From Evernia prunastri (Eukaryota > Ascomycota > Lecanoromycetes > Lecanorales > Parmeliaceae), in the NCBI GenBank assembly GCA_003184365.1, contig NKYR01000084.1, positions 62,001-126,000 on the forward strand: a stretch of 64,000 bases of DNA. Reading direction: 5' to 3'. The position numbers were made by a program, and so were the translations under genes. Positions within the stretch are counted from its first letter, which is position 1. Every line of letters starts with the position of its first letter. Below the pieces are notes generated by a model, which saw only the letters and a program-made list of their open reading frames with translations, did no database searches and was not told the origin of the DNA. Below, piece by piece: positions 33,820 through 44,825 of this stretch.

Positions 33820-34620
33820 CACTGAGATTCTTGCATCTTGCAGGAGGAGGAACTTTCTGCAAAAAAAGGTCATGTTTGCATTGTAAGCGATTGGTGTTTC
33901 GGAGGAGCGATAGCGAGAGCTGTGCCATTGACAAATAAAGGGTAGGGTTGCCTAAGACGCCGTCTTCTTCATTAGCGAAGCTTGGAGAGCTCTTTGCTGT
34001 CATTCATCAGACGGATGTTGGGCTTGAGATCAATATATGTCTGGTGCGCCCAAGCTATAGCCAGCACGTTGGTAACCAAAACATTGTCGTGCTAGTGTCG
34101 AGATAAATCGGAAAAGTCAAGTAAAGAAATCAGTGTAATGAGGCTTCGTTCTTTTTTTTTTTCTGTTTCTAACATGACTGCATACCTCTTCCAGAGCTTG
34201 AGTCTCTGAATAGACCTGCTTATGCGTAACGAAGGGCCTGGACCGCTCAAAATGACAAGCCTGCATAGTCATGATCACCGCAGAGTATTTACGCTCGCTT
34301 CTTTTTCTGCATGAGCGATCCTGGGTTCGCCGCGAACCTGCCTCTGTTCTGACAGTTCGCCCTAGTCCTACCTTCCTCATTCACTTGAGAGAAGAAAATC
34401 TGCTCGCTGTTTCCTCCTCCATCCCTAATTAACGTCTTCTCGCTCTGCCAACCTTTCATGTTTCATTACCACAATACTTACTCTATACCTAACCGTCTCA
34501 TTTAAGCAATGCTAAGGCCTCGTCATTGCCATTCCTAATGTTTCTCTCACCTCCGCTATCAGCCATTCGTCAAACATTTGCAATCCCAGCAGGAGTACAC
34601 AAGCACAGGGGCATCTTCTT
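33820..34620. other. Intergenic region
   Basis: About 800 bp follow the BTB-like gene. A T-run is at about 34153-34164 and pyrimidine-rich sequence precedes the next ATG. No gene or repeat is supported. Confidence 0.45.
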
Positions 34621-35827
34621 ATGCCCGCTTCCCCCACGCCCATCAGCGCCCAGCGCGCCAGTCATACTCGTCGCGCCCGAGTGCGACGAGGAGCCTTTGG
34701 ACCTGCTGCGGCTGAAGGAGCCAGAAGCAGTGAGTACAACGAGGCCAAGTCTGAGGACAGTGAGGCTATAGCGGGCCTGAGAGACAGTGAGTGCTGAGCT
34801 TTGCACACTTGTGCCGTTAAAGCTTTCAAGGGTAGTATGACTGATATGTGTGGTAATCTCAGATAACCGCTTCGCTGTCCTACGACCCAAGGTACCTGCA
34901 CCTGGTACACAACAGGACCCGGACGCTAGCTTTCGCCTCGGGAAACCAATTACATTGCCCCTTCCGGCGGACATACTACGTACCCACCAACCATCATCGA
35001 GTGAAAAGATCAAAACGAGATCACTGGCGCCAACGTCTCCTAATATCCCTTGCTTCGGGAGACCATCGAGATCGAGGCTTGCTCCTCATGTACCCGTCAA
35101 GTCAACGAGTAAACAGCCGAATCAGCAAGCCTCCGCTCCCGCAGCAGCAAGTATCTCACCCACCAAACCTCAGACGCAGCCCTCGCCGCTCGTCCTCCAA
35201 GCAGAAACCCCGTCCGTTCGGTCTTCTAGACAGCCCTCCGCCTTGGCCCGCAACTTACCTGACTTCGACCCGGTGCCCCCTAATCTGTCGCTCCAAGCTC
35301 CACCGCCTGCACCATCACTTCCCTCGTCATCGATTCCACCAGATCCACTGCCAAGTCCTCTTCTTGCCAGCCTCCCCACACATCCATCCCTCGACTTCAA
35401 ATCCTTCATTAGCCCTAAATCTCCCGGACCTAAACCCCCTCTACTTTCGCCTCGGATATCGACGACCCCCGACCTTTTCCGCAAGGATGATCCAATGCGC
35501 GATATTGTCGGGACGCCAAGCGGTAAGGTCCTCTGCATTGCGGCCGAGATTGCGGCGGCGAATGAGAAAACCACCACGAGGCCTGTGGGCTGTCTTTTGG
35601 TCCCAGCCCCGGCGAAGCGCTTTGGTCAGGCGAAGGAGAAGATTGACAGGATGAGATTGGATCGTACAAGCGGGGCGTGTTTGGGATCATCGGAGGATAT
35701 GGAGGACGGGAGCGAGGGGGAGGATGAGGAGGGAGAGGGCTGGCTGGGGAAAGACGATGGGTTTTGGAAACAACTGTTCGAGGAGGGGAATGTTGTGAGA
35801 ACGAGGGTACGAAATAGGGGCCCATGA
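34621..35827 (+). CDS. Unrecognised proline-rich protein (376 aa)
   Basis: Exon 1 is 34621-34786 and exon 2 is 34863-35827, with a 76-bp intron (GTGAGT donor, GACTGAT branch, CAG acceptor). The first exon encodes a basic start (MPASPTP then HTRRARVRRG) and leads into GLRDNNRFAVLRPK across the junction. The middle is Pro/Ser-rich and disordered. A more ordered part near 230-320 reads RKDDPMRDIVGTPSGKVLCIAAEIAAANE and GCLLVPAPAKRFGQAKEKIDRMRL, and the end is acidic (EDMEDGSEGEDEEGEGW) followed by GFWKQLFEEGNVVRTR. I do not recognise the family. Basic and acidic patches with no signal peptide suggest a nuclear or cytosolic protein. Start choice rests on the intron and the good continuity of charge pattern. 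Confidence 0.6.
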
Positions 35828-37514
35828 GGGCTGAGTATTACCTTTGGTTGCGGATTGAGTATTGTGGCCGACTGTAGAGTACTGGGATTAGAGGAGCCTA
35901 GGAGACCATGCTGAGTAGTCTCCTGTCTTTCTGTGTAGTTATGCAGAACAATTATTACATGCTGGGGATGCGGATCATGCTCCGACCAACATCCATCTGA
36001 CCAGCTTATTTAAACCTCCTTCAAATGGAACGACAACGAAGGGCATGAAAACATCAGCACATAAATCTTTGTGCTTTTTTTTTTTACAACACGTTGGCTT
36101 GTCGCTTAGAAAAGTTTCTATCGAGGAATATACAAAGATCAGAAAGGAAGCCTGGGATAAATGTAAGCAGTGTAAGGTGACAAGTAATCCGTTTACATAT
36201 TCTCACGCATAGTTTTCAACTAACATGCCAGTTAACCTTCACCTGTCATCGTGTAGAGTGACCGAAAACAGCTGGAACCGTGTAGATGTTTGTTGCGGGG
36301 TCTCAACACGGAGGCTAGCTACCTGAAGAGGCATATGTAACCCCCCCCTCCTCCCCCCCTAAAGTGCTAAGAAAACTCCCTTGCTTGTGCAGCATATCCC
36401 TGGAGTGAAATAAAGCTATACACCGGTGCGGGCGGGCGAGAAAGAATGCTATGCCCCTGATAGAGATGAAAATCGAATAATAAAAAGCCCAAGACTGATG
36501 GGAAGCCCATATGGAATGGAGCTCCCATCAAGACAACCAATTTTCCTGCAGGTCTACTCTGCGAAATAACCATGCAGCGCGAAAAGCAACTCTGCCATGC
36601 AGACCGGCTATGCCCTCAGTCCCACTGTGCGCGACTACTTCTTTCGAAGCTTTGGCAGGGCCAGGCCGTTTGATTTCCAGATGTTAGCCACAACTATAAC
36701 GCTGGATCTGCTTGGGCAGCATCTTCGGCCCTTGATTCTTCAAAACAGGTGCAGGTTTGCTTATCTACGGTGATTCTCTACTGAAGTGCGCGGCTCTTTG
36801 CTTTCCTGAGCGCGGCGCAAATTGTGTAATCACAGATGCTTTGAGGAATCTTCAGTGAAGGGTCCTTTGCCGGAAAGCTTTGAGGATCAGGTGCCTCTGA
36901 GAGTTTTGTGTTTGCTGCTGCTAGCCGTCTCTTTGTCTTTGAAGAAGATGAGTATAAACAGGTTGTAGTGCCCGGTTTTTCCATCGTCACTATATTACTC
37001 ATTTTCGTTCTGAGTTTTCAACATTTGTCTTTTTACGAAGTATTCCCTACCATGTTTTTCGTACAGGGTACTTTTTTGTGCAATATCCTGAAGGTACCTA
37101 ACATTCTTTTTCTACCAAGGTCTTTTGATGTAGCAGTCCTTTCGAGACGACTTCTTCGCTAGGCTGATTAAATTACAAATTTCGTGTGTGATTTGCTATT
37201 TGCAATTCTGGATGCGCTCGCTTTGCTAAGTTCCTTCCTGAATGGTCTCGTCGGCGGAGAGCCGATGCAGAGTCATCAGTATGGGCTAGCACAAGTGTAG
37301 AAGGCAGCCACCGGTGGAGGTCGGGGTATCAGTGACTGATATTCCTGATTAACACTTCTGAAACCGAGCCTTTTCGCATCAACACCAAGCGTGTGGTCAT
37401 GGCTTGACTCTTATATATACATACCCCATCTGGCTCTGCTTTTCTTGCTTTTATATCATTCGGATACGCGAAGCTCAAAGGACCTCAGTTCTCACCGGCT
37501 CGGCTGGCTCCAAC
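35828..37514. other. Gene-poor region of 1.7 kb
   Basis: A T/A-rich stretch with short homopolymers (T-run near 36076-36086, C-runs near 36340-36360) and no open frame with coding character. The last 110 bp form the promoter of the BTB gene. Confidence 0.5.
37412..37419 (+). promoter_or_regulatory. TATA box of the BTB gene
   Basis: TATATATA lies 103 bp upstream of the ATG at 37515. It also lies downstream of an in-frame ATG at 37404, which argues against using that ATG as the start. Confidence 0.5.
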
Positions 37515-38660
37515 ATGAAAGGTTCCCTTTACGAACGCTACGGCAACAATGAGCCATACACAGACCCAGATCCAGAGTCCGTACACTTCGAATATGCATT
37601 AGAGCCACTTACATTCTTTCAACTGATGACCGGACCTTCCACCAATTTCTACGTTGGCTTGGAGGAGGTCCACTACACAATCCCGAAGCGCCTGTTGTAT
37701 CAATTCTCCGCTTTCGCGAAGCCGTGTCTGGAAGGAAGGTTTGCGGAGGCAGAAGTGAACTCTGTATGGCTCCCAGACGTCCGGCCAGATGTCTTCCAGT
37801 GGATATGGAGATGGCTATACCAGGGCAAACTCCAAGCCGAAAAGAATTGCTACTGGATGCACGATGGTGGACAGGACACCTGCTATGAATGGCACAAACC
37901 TAGGCATCGTCAATTAGTGTGCCAGCTCCTATGTCGGGTGCACATGCTCGGCGAGCGCCTCCTGTTCGACCGCAGATTTTTAGAAAAGACAGTCCAAGCA
38001 GAACTGGAGGCACTCATTGAGGAAGCGAAGGAGGACGGAGACCCCAATCCCTTCACGCCCGAGATCATCGAAGACATCCTTTCGCAGTCCGCACCGGTAG
38101 ATTCATTCTCCACGTGGTGTAACCTCTCCCTGAGGTCTTTCCTGTTTGAGAAACTCTGCGACTATGACGTATGTGCCAATATGGACTTCATGAAGTGCAG
38201 TAAGTGCTTCGAGCTCGACGGAGCCTTTGCCGCAGAGCTCATGGGGTACATGGCAGGCGAGCTCCTGTGGGCAGTGGAACTGTGGGGGGCACAAACCGAG
38301 TCGATTGTTGACGTTGCCGAAAAAGAATTACAGCTAGCCGGAGAAGAAGGCAGATCCCAGTGGTTGGTGAAGAAGCCCAAGAGGCGTTCGTATGTCTGGC
38401 TGGCGTTGAGGTACATGTGTACCTTCCAAGGGTGCACAACGGCGAAATTCCGCGAGTACATCGACTGTTTCGAACTCGACGGGGCGTTCGCGGCTGAGAT
38501 CCTCGCGTACATGGCGGGAGAACTCCGATGGGTGAGGGAGAAGTGGGGAGAGGAGAGGGGACCGAGTGTGGATGTCGCGCAAGAGAAAGAGGAGGAGGAC
38601 AGGAATGCTCGGGAGGAAGACGATATCACGCGTTTGGTCAATCGTAACAGATATAGATAG
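37515..38660 (+). CDS. BTB-domain protein with an internal duplication (381 aa)
   Basis: I start at the ATG at 37515 (MKGSLYERYG); the upstream in-frame ATG at 37404 precedes the TATA box. The N-terminal half resembles a fungal BTB/POZ domain: FYVGLEEVHYTIPKRLLYQFS, then EGRFAEAEVNSVWLPDVRPDVFQWIWRWLYQGKL and CQLLCRVHMLGERLLFD. The C-terminal half contains one unit twice, 87 residues apart: CFELDGAFAAELMGYMAGEL at 231 and CFELDGAFAAEILAYMAGEL at 318, each followed by a charged helix ending in VDVA(E/Q). Nucleotide differences between the copies are mostly at third positions, so the duplication is old and has been held under selection. No function is recognised. Related BTB proteins occur in large, lineage-specific families in Pezizomycotina. 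Confidence 0.75.
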   Translation: MKGSLYERYGNNEPYTDPDPESVHFEYALEPLTFFQLMTGPSTNFYVGLEEVHYTIPKRLLYQFSAFAKPCLEGRFAEAEVNSVWLPDVRPDVFQWIWRWLYQGKLQAEKNCYWMHDGGQDTCYEWHKPRHRQLVCQLLCRVHMLGERLLFDRRFLEKTVQAELEALIEEAKEDGDPNPFTPEIIEDILSQSAPVDSFSTWCNLSLRSFLFEKLCDYDVCANMDFMKCSKCFELDGAFAAELMGYMAGELLWAVELWGAQTESIVDVAEKELQLAGEEGRSQWLVKKPKRRSYVWLALRYMCTFQGCTTAKFREYIDCFELDGAFAAEILAYMAGELRWVREKWGEERGPSVDVAQEKEEEDRNAREEDDITRLVNRNRYR

Positions 38661-40022
38661 TTCTTCCTATACTTGTACATGGACGACTGCATCCGCAAAA
38701 GTCGTGAGACCTCGGGTGTCGTACTGTCGAAAAATTGATCGTCGAAACTTGTCTTAATGCATAGGTCATAGGAAAGCTCCATGGATCCATCATCTGTAGG
38801 CCCGAAGCATCCCCTTCCTGGATAGAGAAACACCACGTGGAGATCTTAGGTCACAATTACCTCGAGCTGTTTTGTGGGAGGGAGCAGAATACTTGTTGTA
38901 CTCCCCAAGATGTCTCAGAGCATCCCACTCCCCTGCCAATAATTCTCTCTCCGAAATTGCAACATCATGCCCTGGCGCGCTCTCCCAATTTGCAATGACA
39001 GTCCTTGTTTCGACTCTCCGGCTGTAGAATGGTGCCATCATTTTAGCGTGTCGATATCAAACCATGTCATCTGGTACTGCAGTAGTGTTACAGATCGTGT
39101 CTACCCTGTTGAACTGAAGCCGAGTGAATGCTGATTGGTCGATCAACGAAGACAAAGGCGAGAGACAAAGAGTACTCCCACGTCTTGCTTCAAATCAACG
39201 TAAATAACACTATTGGCATAATTTTCTCCTATGCCAGTCGACGAATGAGCCTAGACGGTCCAGATGTGATTTTCCCAACTGTAGGCAGCTTCTGCCACTC
39301 CCACCCGTGTTATGCGAGCATCAAGCAGCCCCTCAGCGCAAAGCAGGGCACATAAGGTGTCTGGTAAGTGACAGTAAACAGAAGGATGAATTGTGAGTGT
39401 GAGAAAGCAGTCGTGAGAAGCTGCCAAAAATTCTGTCCAATGAGAGCAAATTGTGTTGATGACAAAATGATGACTAACTATGACTCGGGGATAACGGGTC
39501 CCTGTTTGCCTCTGATGCTCCATCAATTTCTCCGCCTTTCCAGCAGTACAGCATCACCACACTCGGGAATAAATTTGCCTCCAACTCCAGGCTGCCATAA
39601 TGGCACCTTTGGAGCCTTTGCTTAGTGTGTGTGTGTGACTGGAAAGCTTCTTTCACATTTGCTGGTCTTAACTGCCTAACAAACAATAACTTGATGACTA
39701 CGCGCGTCATTTTGCTGGAGCCTGATATTTCCCCGCCATAGCTCGCTCGCTCTCTCTCTCTCTCTTTGCCTTTCCACTTTCCACAAGCTTCGACTTGCTT
39801 CTCGGCCTTTCTATTGCATTGGTTGGCAGTAGTGTGCGTACGTAGGTCTACGTATGTGACATCTGCCTGTGGCTTTCCAGCCAGCATATAATGTGGCTTG
39901 AAAGCTCTCTTCTTCTTTTCCTTTCCTTTCATACCATCTTCTCCATCCACTTCCATCTCTCACCTAAATCAGAACAACCAGAACCTTCCCATACATTCTC
40001 ATAATCTATCACTATTGCAAAC
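38661..40022. other. Intergenic region between BTB gene and Hsp20 gene
   Basis: About 1.36 kb, including a (CT)n run at about 39745-39765 and (TG)n at 39625-39636. The right end is pyrimidine-rich leader for the Hsp20 gene. Open frames here are short and lack features. Confidence 0.5.
39887..39892 (+). promoter_or_regulatory. TATA-like element of the Hsp20 gene
   Basis: TATAAT lies 131 bp upstream of the ATG at 40023. I looked for alternating GAA/TTC heat-shock elements; partial matches such as GAAAGCTTC near 39642 are present but with the wrong spacing, so I do not call one. Confidence 0.35.
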
Positions 40023-40970
40023 ATGTCATCAGTCCGCTTCCTCAACCAACAAAACCCACTCTGGGACTTCCTCGCCAGCCTCGACGGCTCAAACGGCAAC
40101 CATCCTTTCTCTAACGCCTACAACCCCGAGTCCCGCGAACCTCGCGGTCCACCTCCCGAATACCGTTGGCCTGGCGCCCAAGACCATCATGACGGTCCAC
40201 CACCACCTCATCACGAGGGCCCGTCACCACCTCATCATTCCGGACCAGCTCCCCCCGAGCACGAAGATCCTCCATCCCCACCGCCACCAGGTCCTTATGA
40301 CCATCCCTTCGGTCCCGGCTTCCCCTTTGGCGGACGCCGCGGCGGTCCCCATCACGGAGGACATCATGGACGTCACGGCGGACCACACGGCCACGAACGC
40401 CGTGGCGGCTGGGGCGGCCGGGGTCGTGAAGGCTGGGGTGGCCGCTCAGGACGCTGCGGTGGCGAACGCGGCTTCAACCCTTGGGCCGCTGGCGGCAACT
40501 TCGACATGAGCAAGCTCGCGGAATTCATATCGCAATTCGTGCCTGAAGACGTGCTTTCCAACCTCGGCCCCAAGGACGCCGCCACCACCAAGGACGCCGC
40601 CGGCTCCTCCAACAGCAAAGACTTTACCCCTCCTGCCGATATCTTCGACACCGCTGACGCTTACGTCGTCCACGTCTCGCTCCCTGGCGCGAAGAAGGAA
40701 GACGTAGGTGTCAATTGGGACGCCGACAAGAGCGAACTCAACATCGCCGGTGTGATCTACCGCCCTGGAGACGAAGAATTCCTCAAGACGTTGGCGCTGG
40801 ATGAGAGGAAGGTCGGGGTGTTCGATCGGAAGGTGAAGCTGGGCAGCAAGGCGAATCCGGCGAATGTGGACTCGGACGCGATTTCGGCGAAAATGGAGGA
40901 TGGGGTGCTTTTGGTCACGATCCCCAAGACGGAAGAGTTTGTCGATGTCAAGAAGGTGGACATTGAGTAG
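40023..40970 (+). CDS. Hsp20/alpha-crystallin small heat-shock protein with His/Pro/Gly-rich region (315 aa)
   Basis: A single exon. The alpha-crystallin domain is at about 200-312: FTPPADIFDTADAYVVHVSLPGAKKEDVGV, then SELNIAGVIYRPGDEEFL, then DGVLLVTIPK and a final KKVDIE. The N-terminus NPLWDFLASL is a short hydrophobic segment of the sort that mediates oligomer contacts. Residues 40-160 are an unusual low-complexity region with PPHH(E/S)GP repeats, GGPHHGGHHGRHGG and RGG-like GGRGREGWGGRSGR, followed by a helical KLAEFISQFVPEDVL. The family acts as an ATP-independent holdase in the cytosol and nucleus. The His-rich part could bind metal or tune phase separation; that is inference. The C-terminal IxI motif of classical members is not obvious. 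Confidence 0.88.
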   Translation: MSSVRFLNQQNPLWDFLASLDGSNGNHPFSNAYNPESREPRGPPPEYRWPGAQDHHDGPPPPHHEGPSPPHHSGPAPPEHEDPPSPPPPGPYDHPFGPGFPFGGRRGGPHHGGHHGRHGGPHGHERRGGWGGRGREGWGGRSGRCGGERGFNPWAAGGNFDMSKLAEFISQFVPEDVLSNLGPKDAATTKDAAGSSNSKDFTPPADIFDTADAYVVHVSLPGAKKEDVGVNWDADKSELNIAGVIYRPGDEEFLKTLALDERKVGVFDRKVKLGSKANPANVDSDAISAKMEDGVLLVTIPKTEEFVDVKKVDIE

Positions 40971-42014
40971 GAGACATGGTTATATGTGAACGGAAGGAAG
41001 GGAGGGAGAAACGAGTCATATGATTGCCGGAGTATTCTTGGTGGACATTGGACAGGGACATGCATTTTTGGAAAACGGAAGGGCTCTGGTGGACATAGCA
41101 TAGGATAGCCACACTACATACTACATACACGAGACAAACGAACAACATCTAAACCCAACCCTCTCATTACCCCACCGCTGCTGTTTTCTCTACTCTGCTC
41201 TGTTCTGCTCCGCTCCGCCCATCCCATCGCCAAAAAATCCATTTCGCAAAGCTCTTCCCCAACCTTTCCCCCCCCCCTCCTCCCCTTTCCCCTAATTAAC
41301 TCCCCCCACCTCCACCCCACCCGCTCCATCCCCCCTTTCCACCCCCTCCCAACTTTCCCAGCGGCATAGAACCCACCTAATACCTACCTCTCCGCGTGAC
41401 CAAGTAAGTAAGCAATCAAGCAAGCAAGCAAGTAAGCAAGTAAGCAAATAGGTCGGTCAGTCAGCCAGCCAACGCAATTTCGAGCTCGGGGCAACCTGCA
41501 AGCCTGTATGCTTTCTTTTCGGGGGAATGTTGGTTCCGGGTGAGCTGTGGAATGGGATGGGGATAGGATAGGGATAGGTGCTTCTTCTTTGGATTTCAGG
41601 TTTCAGATGAGGATTTCAGGGTGCGTGGGATTGGACTGGACTGGACTGGATTCTTAGTAGAAGAGTACTAGGTAGCATTATGAGGACGATGATCAGAAAG
41701 TCGATGGTCAGTCGGGTGGGATGGGATGGGTTGAGCCGAGGGGTTTCAACGATGCAGTTTTCTACGCTTTTCAGCAGGATCGAAACAAGTAAAGATGCGG
41801 GAAAGACGCTCTTTGCGTCGTTTCATGGGTTTATGCCGGATATTAAACATGGGAGCCAGATGCGGAGGATGACGAGCTTGACAGATGAGATGCGCAACAG
41901 CTTCCACCGTCTTTGCTCCTTGGCACATTTTCGCACTGGCGCCTTCACAATTCGTTCCAATCCCCCACCGCCTCGTCCGGAAGGCACGCTCTCTTCTCCC
42001 CCACCCGGCGTTCC
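40971..42014. other. Intergenic region with tetranucleotide and pentanucleotide repeats
   Basis: About 1.04 kb. An AAGC/AAGT run spans about 41402-41447 and a GGACT run about 41632-41651. A C-rich strand bias marks 41160-41370. Open frames have no features and I call no gene. Confidence 0.5.
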
Positions 42015-42941
42015 TCACACCCGCCCTTTCGTAATCGCGCCTTTGGCAGCCAAGACCCCGTCAAGGCTCATGTCGAAGTTGATCTCGCGAAAGCCGCGCG
42101 GGTCCTGCAGCAGATAGAGCGGGAGGTGCGACAGAGCCCGGATGAGGTACGAGTACGCCAGGCCCGGGCCGCCGCCGGCGGCGCGGACGATGTGGAGCGC
42201 TACGTCGCCGACGGGGGACGCGATGCCGAAGGGCTGCATCGGCGCCGCGGCGGGGTACTGGGCGCAGTGGAGGAGGCCGGTGTAGCACGCCATGAAGAGT
42301 TCGGTCTTGGCGAGGGCTTTGCTGTCGGCGAAGGAGCTGACCAGCAGGGCGAAGCGCGTGTCGAAGGAGTTGGGTGAGGTGGTCGGGGCGATGGCCGTTG
42401 TTTTAGTGTTCGTTGTGGCGTTTTGAAGGGATGGGACGTCAGGTCCCTGGACTTCGCTGCTGCCCGGGAGATTCAAGCGAGGTGAGGATGCCTGGATCTT
42501 GATGGTACCGAGTATGATATCTTCCCACCTGAGCGTCCATACTACATTATGGAACCGATCGTCATGTATCATGTACTCCACTGCTAGCCACGCACCCCAG
42601 ATAAGGAATCGCGCCGTCATAGCAGTATCCGTCACGACTTCGACTTCACCGTAGCCGGGAGCTCTGTACGTCCTGGGTTGATGTCGCTGGGTGAAATCTC
42701 CATAGGCGACCTCGCTCATCAAGTACAAGACATTGATGAGACAAGGATCGATTGCAAGAAGCGGAACATCAAAAATGGGAGATATGCTGAAGCGGGGATC
42801 TGGTAAATCGGCGTTAAGAGACACATTCCCGCTAGCGAGACCAGTATTTGTGAGACGGATAGTGGCCGGCAGTGATAGAGCACGAGCTGAAATTGTCAAA
42901 GCTTTGCCGAGGAAAAGTAGTGACAGAGGGCTCAGCATCAT
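42015..42941 (-). CDS. Unrecognised secreted protein (308 aa)
   Basis: The frame opens with two adjacent ATGs and a hydrophobic leader (MMLSPLSLLFLGKALTISARA) that fits a signal peptide. The mature part has ATIRLTNTG, then YGDFTQRHQPRTYRAPGYGEVEVVTDTAMTA, AWLAVEYMIHDDRFHNVVWTL, a Ser/Thr/Pro-rich stretch in the middle, and GDVALHIVRAAGGGPGL with LPLYLLQDPRGFREINFDM near the end. I believe it belongs to a fungal family of unknown function but cannot name it. Two cysteines (MACYTGLLHCAQYP) could form one disulphide. The C-terminal third is GC-rich in third positions compared with the first two thirds. No introns are needed. Confidence 0.65.
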   Translation of the reverse strand: MMLSPLSLLFLGKALTISARALSLPATIRLTNTGLASGNVSLNADLPDPRFSISPIFDVPLLAIDPCLINVLYLMSEVAYGDFTQRHQPRTYRAPGYGEVEVVTDTAMTARFLIWGAWLAVEYMIHDDRFHNVVWTLRWEDIILGTIKIQASSPRLNLPGSSEVQGPDVPSLQNATTNTKTTAIAPTTSPNSFDTRFALLVSSFADSKALAKTELFMACYTGLLHCAQYPAAAPMQPFGIASPVGDVALHIVRAAGGGPGLAYSYLIRALSHLPLYLLQDPRGFREINFDMSLDGVLAAKGAITKGRV

Positions 42942-43862
42942 TTCATGAGCGGTTTTTCAAGCTAATTTTCTCTCCCTGTGAGCTTTGACAGTGCGTCTAT
43001 TTCTGGTAGATAGAGCCTAGAAGTAAGATGCTCCCAAGATCTAACTTTCCAACCTCTCGGCATGGTGGGACAATGTGGGAAAAGAGATCTAATTGCTCTC
43101 CGGAAGTGGAAGCTTTGCCAGCAGCGAATCCGTTTGGAGCATGCGTAACCAATGCTTTATCTCGCGCATGGCTTCTAGCACTCCTAGTCCTTGTCATGAG
43201 CACTCGTACTCGTCATGGCTACGACATGCGACATCGCCTGAAAGGTCAGCGCAAAGGCGAACCAGACGAAGACGAAGATCGTGGTCATCCTTTGGAGGGA
43301 AGCAACGGCGCGGGATTTCTCATGTCGCCCTTGGAATAAAAAGTCTAGGGACCCTTAAACAGGCACGATGGTTGGGAAGTGCGCCTATACGAGATGCGTG
43401 GATTGGCGTGAGCAGTCCAACTGCCATGATGCGGGGCTCAAATGCCCTTACAAGCGCTTGGGCAAAGGAGAACAGGATGTTGACATAAGGCGAAGTCTGG
43501 GATACGTTGGTGATGATTGGTAAAATCAATGGATAGATGAGCGTATTCAAACCAAGATCCGGCATATCCTTTGTATGGTGTTCTTCATGGCGCCATACAT
43601 TTCTCGGATGAAGGCCACAGAATCACTTTGTACTACACTTCCTACTGCCTTCGCCTTTGGACAACCCAGGTGAATACCCAGAGGCGCACTTTAATGCTGA
43701 AGCAACATTTAGCTCTTCGCCATCGACAGCCAAGGATGAGAAACGACCGTAGTATATGGTGCGAATAAGCCGTGGGGATCTAAGCCTTCCTGGAGACATT
43801 GCGAGACTTGATCAAGCGAAACCTGTCAACGTCTATCGACCGATAGAGCTCGCCTATCTCTC
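42942..43862. other. Intergenic region
   Basis: About 920 bp upstream of the secreted protein gene and downstream of the F-box gene. Short open frames on both strands at 43093-43565 overlap each other and show no motif. No gene is supported. Confidence 0.45.
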
Positions 43863-44825
43863 TCACTTTCCTAGAGATTTCAAAAAACTGCTTTCGGTTT
43901 TCGACAAGGCCTTTACTTCTTCACAGCCTCGCACATGCTCCACGATTCCCTCTTTTGAGTGTAATCGATCCGCAGCCAATCGATGTCGGCAAGCCAGCGA
44001 TGATTGCTTGCTCAAGACTTCAGTGCTCGAGCCCTGCCAGCTATCTTCAACACCGCCTGGCCTGACGATCCCACAATTGCAGTACTTTGGCAACTTGATG
44101 GATGCGAACATGCAAGCTTTGCAGCGCAGCCCTTGATCGACTCTACCCTCCTTGGGGAGCAGAAATGGCAATGGAAGCAAAGCCATATACCGTTGGTATG
44201 CTTTCACGTCTTTAAGCGCAATCCAATTTTCATTTCCTGGATCTTTATTTCCAAATCTCCTGGCCTCTGCCCTACTGACGAGCTTACGCTTGCCCTTGTG
44301 ATTCCTGGGTTTGCCTGTAGACGAGGAGAATATTCCGCCCCTCGAGAGTAGCTTAGGCAGAAGCTTCATATCATTGTTTTTGACCCCGTACTGTTTCTTC
44401 GCAGTGTCCTGCGATATGGGCATGAAATCCATGTCGTATTCAGCGCACCGTTGGCAGCAGCGCTGTAGGCCGGGGAGGAAGACGTAAGAGGCGATTTGGT
44501 CGCAGAGGGTACATTGTGAGCTGATCAAGACGCTGTGAATGCGGCAAAGGGTGAAGTATTGGCTAAGTTTGGTCCTCCACAGGGCACTAAGCAGCGCAGG
44601 TGCATGAACTGCGATTCTCTTGTATTCGGGAATAGCGACGACATGTGCGCGAATGTGGGTGTTGACGGCCTTAACATTCTGTAAATCATGAAAGCTTAGT
44701 AGGGTAAATACCATGCGCAGGATCTCCGGAGGCAGGCCCAATGCTCCTGAGGATGGCTCCTTGTCTCTTGGAATCGAGGGCGTAAGGTCGCAGAACCCGA
44801 GCCCAGCCACTTGAGACACGCTCAT
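43863..44825 (-). CDS. F-box protein (320 aa)
   Basis: I start at the ATG at 44825 (MSVSQVAGLGF); the longer open frame upstream has no ATG. The F-box is at about 29-65: LGLPPEILRMVFTLLSFHDL-QNVKAVNTHIRAHV. A cysteine cluster follows (CTLCDQIASYVFLP then RCCQRCAEYD), common in fungal F-box proteins after the F-box. A basic segment (NHKGKRKLVSRAEARRFG) and a second cysteine group (CKACMFASIKLPKYCNC) are further on. F-box proteins recruit substrates to SCF ubiquitin ligases through Skp1. The substrate is unknown. The gene is uninterrupted. Confidence 0.8.
   Translation of the reverse strand: MSVSQVAGLGFCDLTPSIPRDKEPSSGALGLPPEILRMVFTLLSFHDLQNVKAVNTHIRAHVVAIPEYKRIAVHAPALLSALWRTKLSQYFTLCRIHSVLISSQCTLCDQIASYVFLPGLQRCCQRCAEYDMDFMPISQDTAKKQYGVKNNDMKLLPKLLSRGGIFSSSTGKPRNHKGKRKLVSRAEARRFGNKDPGNENWIALKDVKAYQRYMALLPLPFLLPKEGRVDQGLRCKACMFASIKLPKYCNCGIVRPGGVEDSWQGSSTEVLSKQSSLACRHRLAADRLHSKEGIVEHVRGCEEVKALSKTESSFLKSLGK

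Noticed and set aside
37404..37514. Upstream in-frame ATG for the BTB gene, adding 37 hydrophobic residues
   Set aside because: It lies before the TATA box at 37412 and would give an unlikely membrane leader to a BTB protein.
43320..43565. Hydrophobic minus-strand frame considered as a transporter remnant
   Set aside because: No transporter signature, overlaps another equally open frame on the plus strand, and has no upstream or downstream exons.
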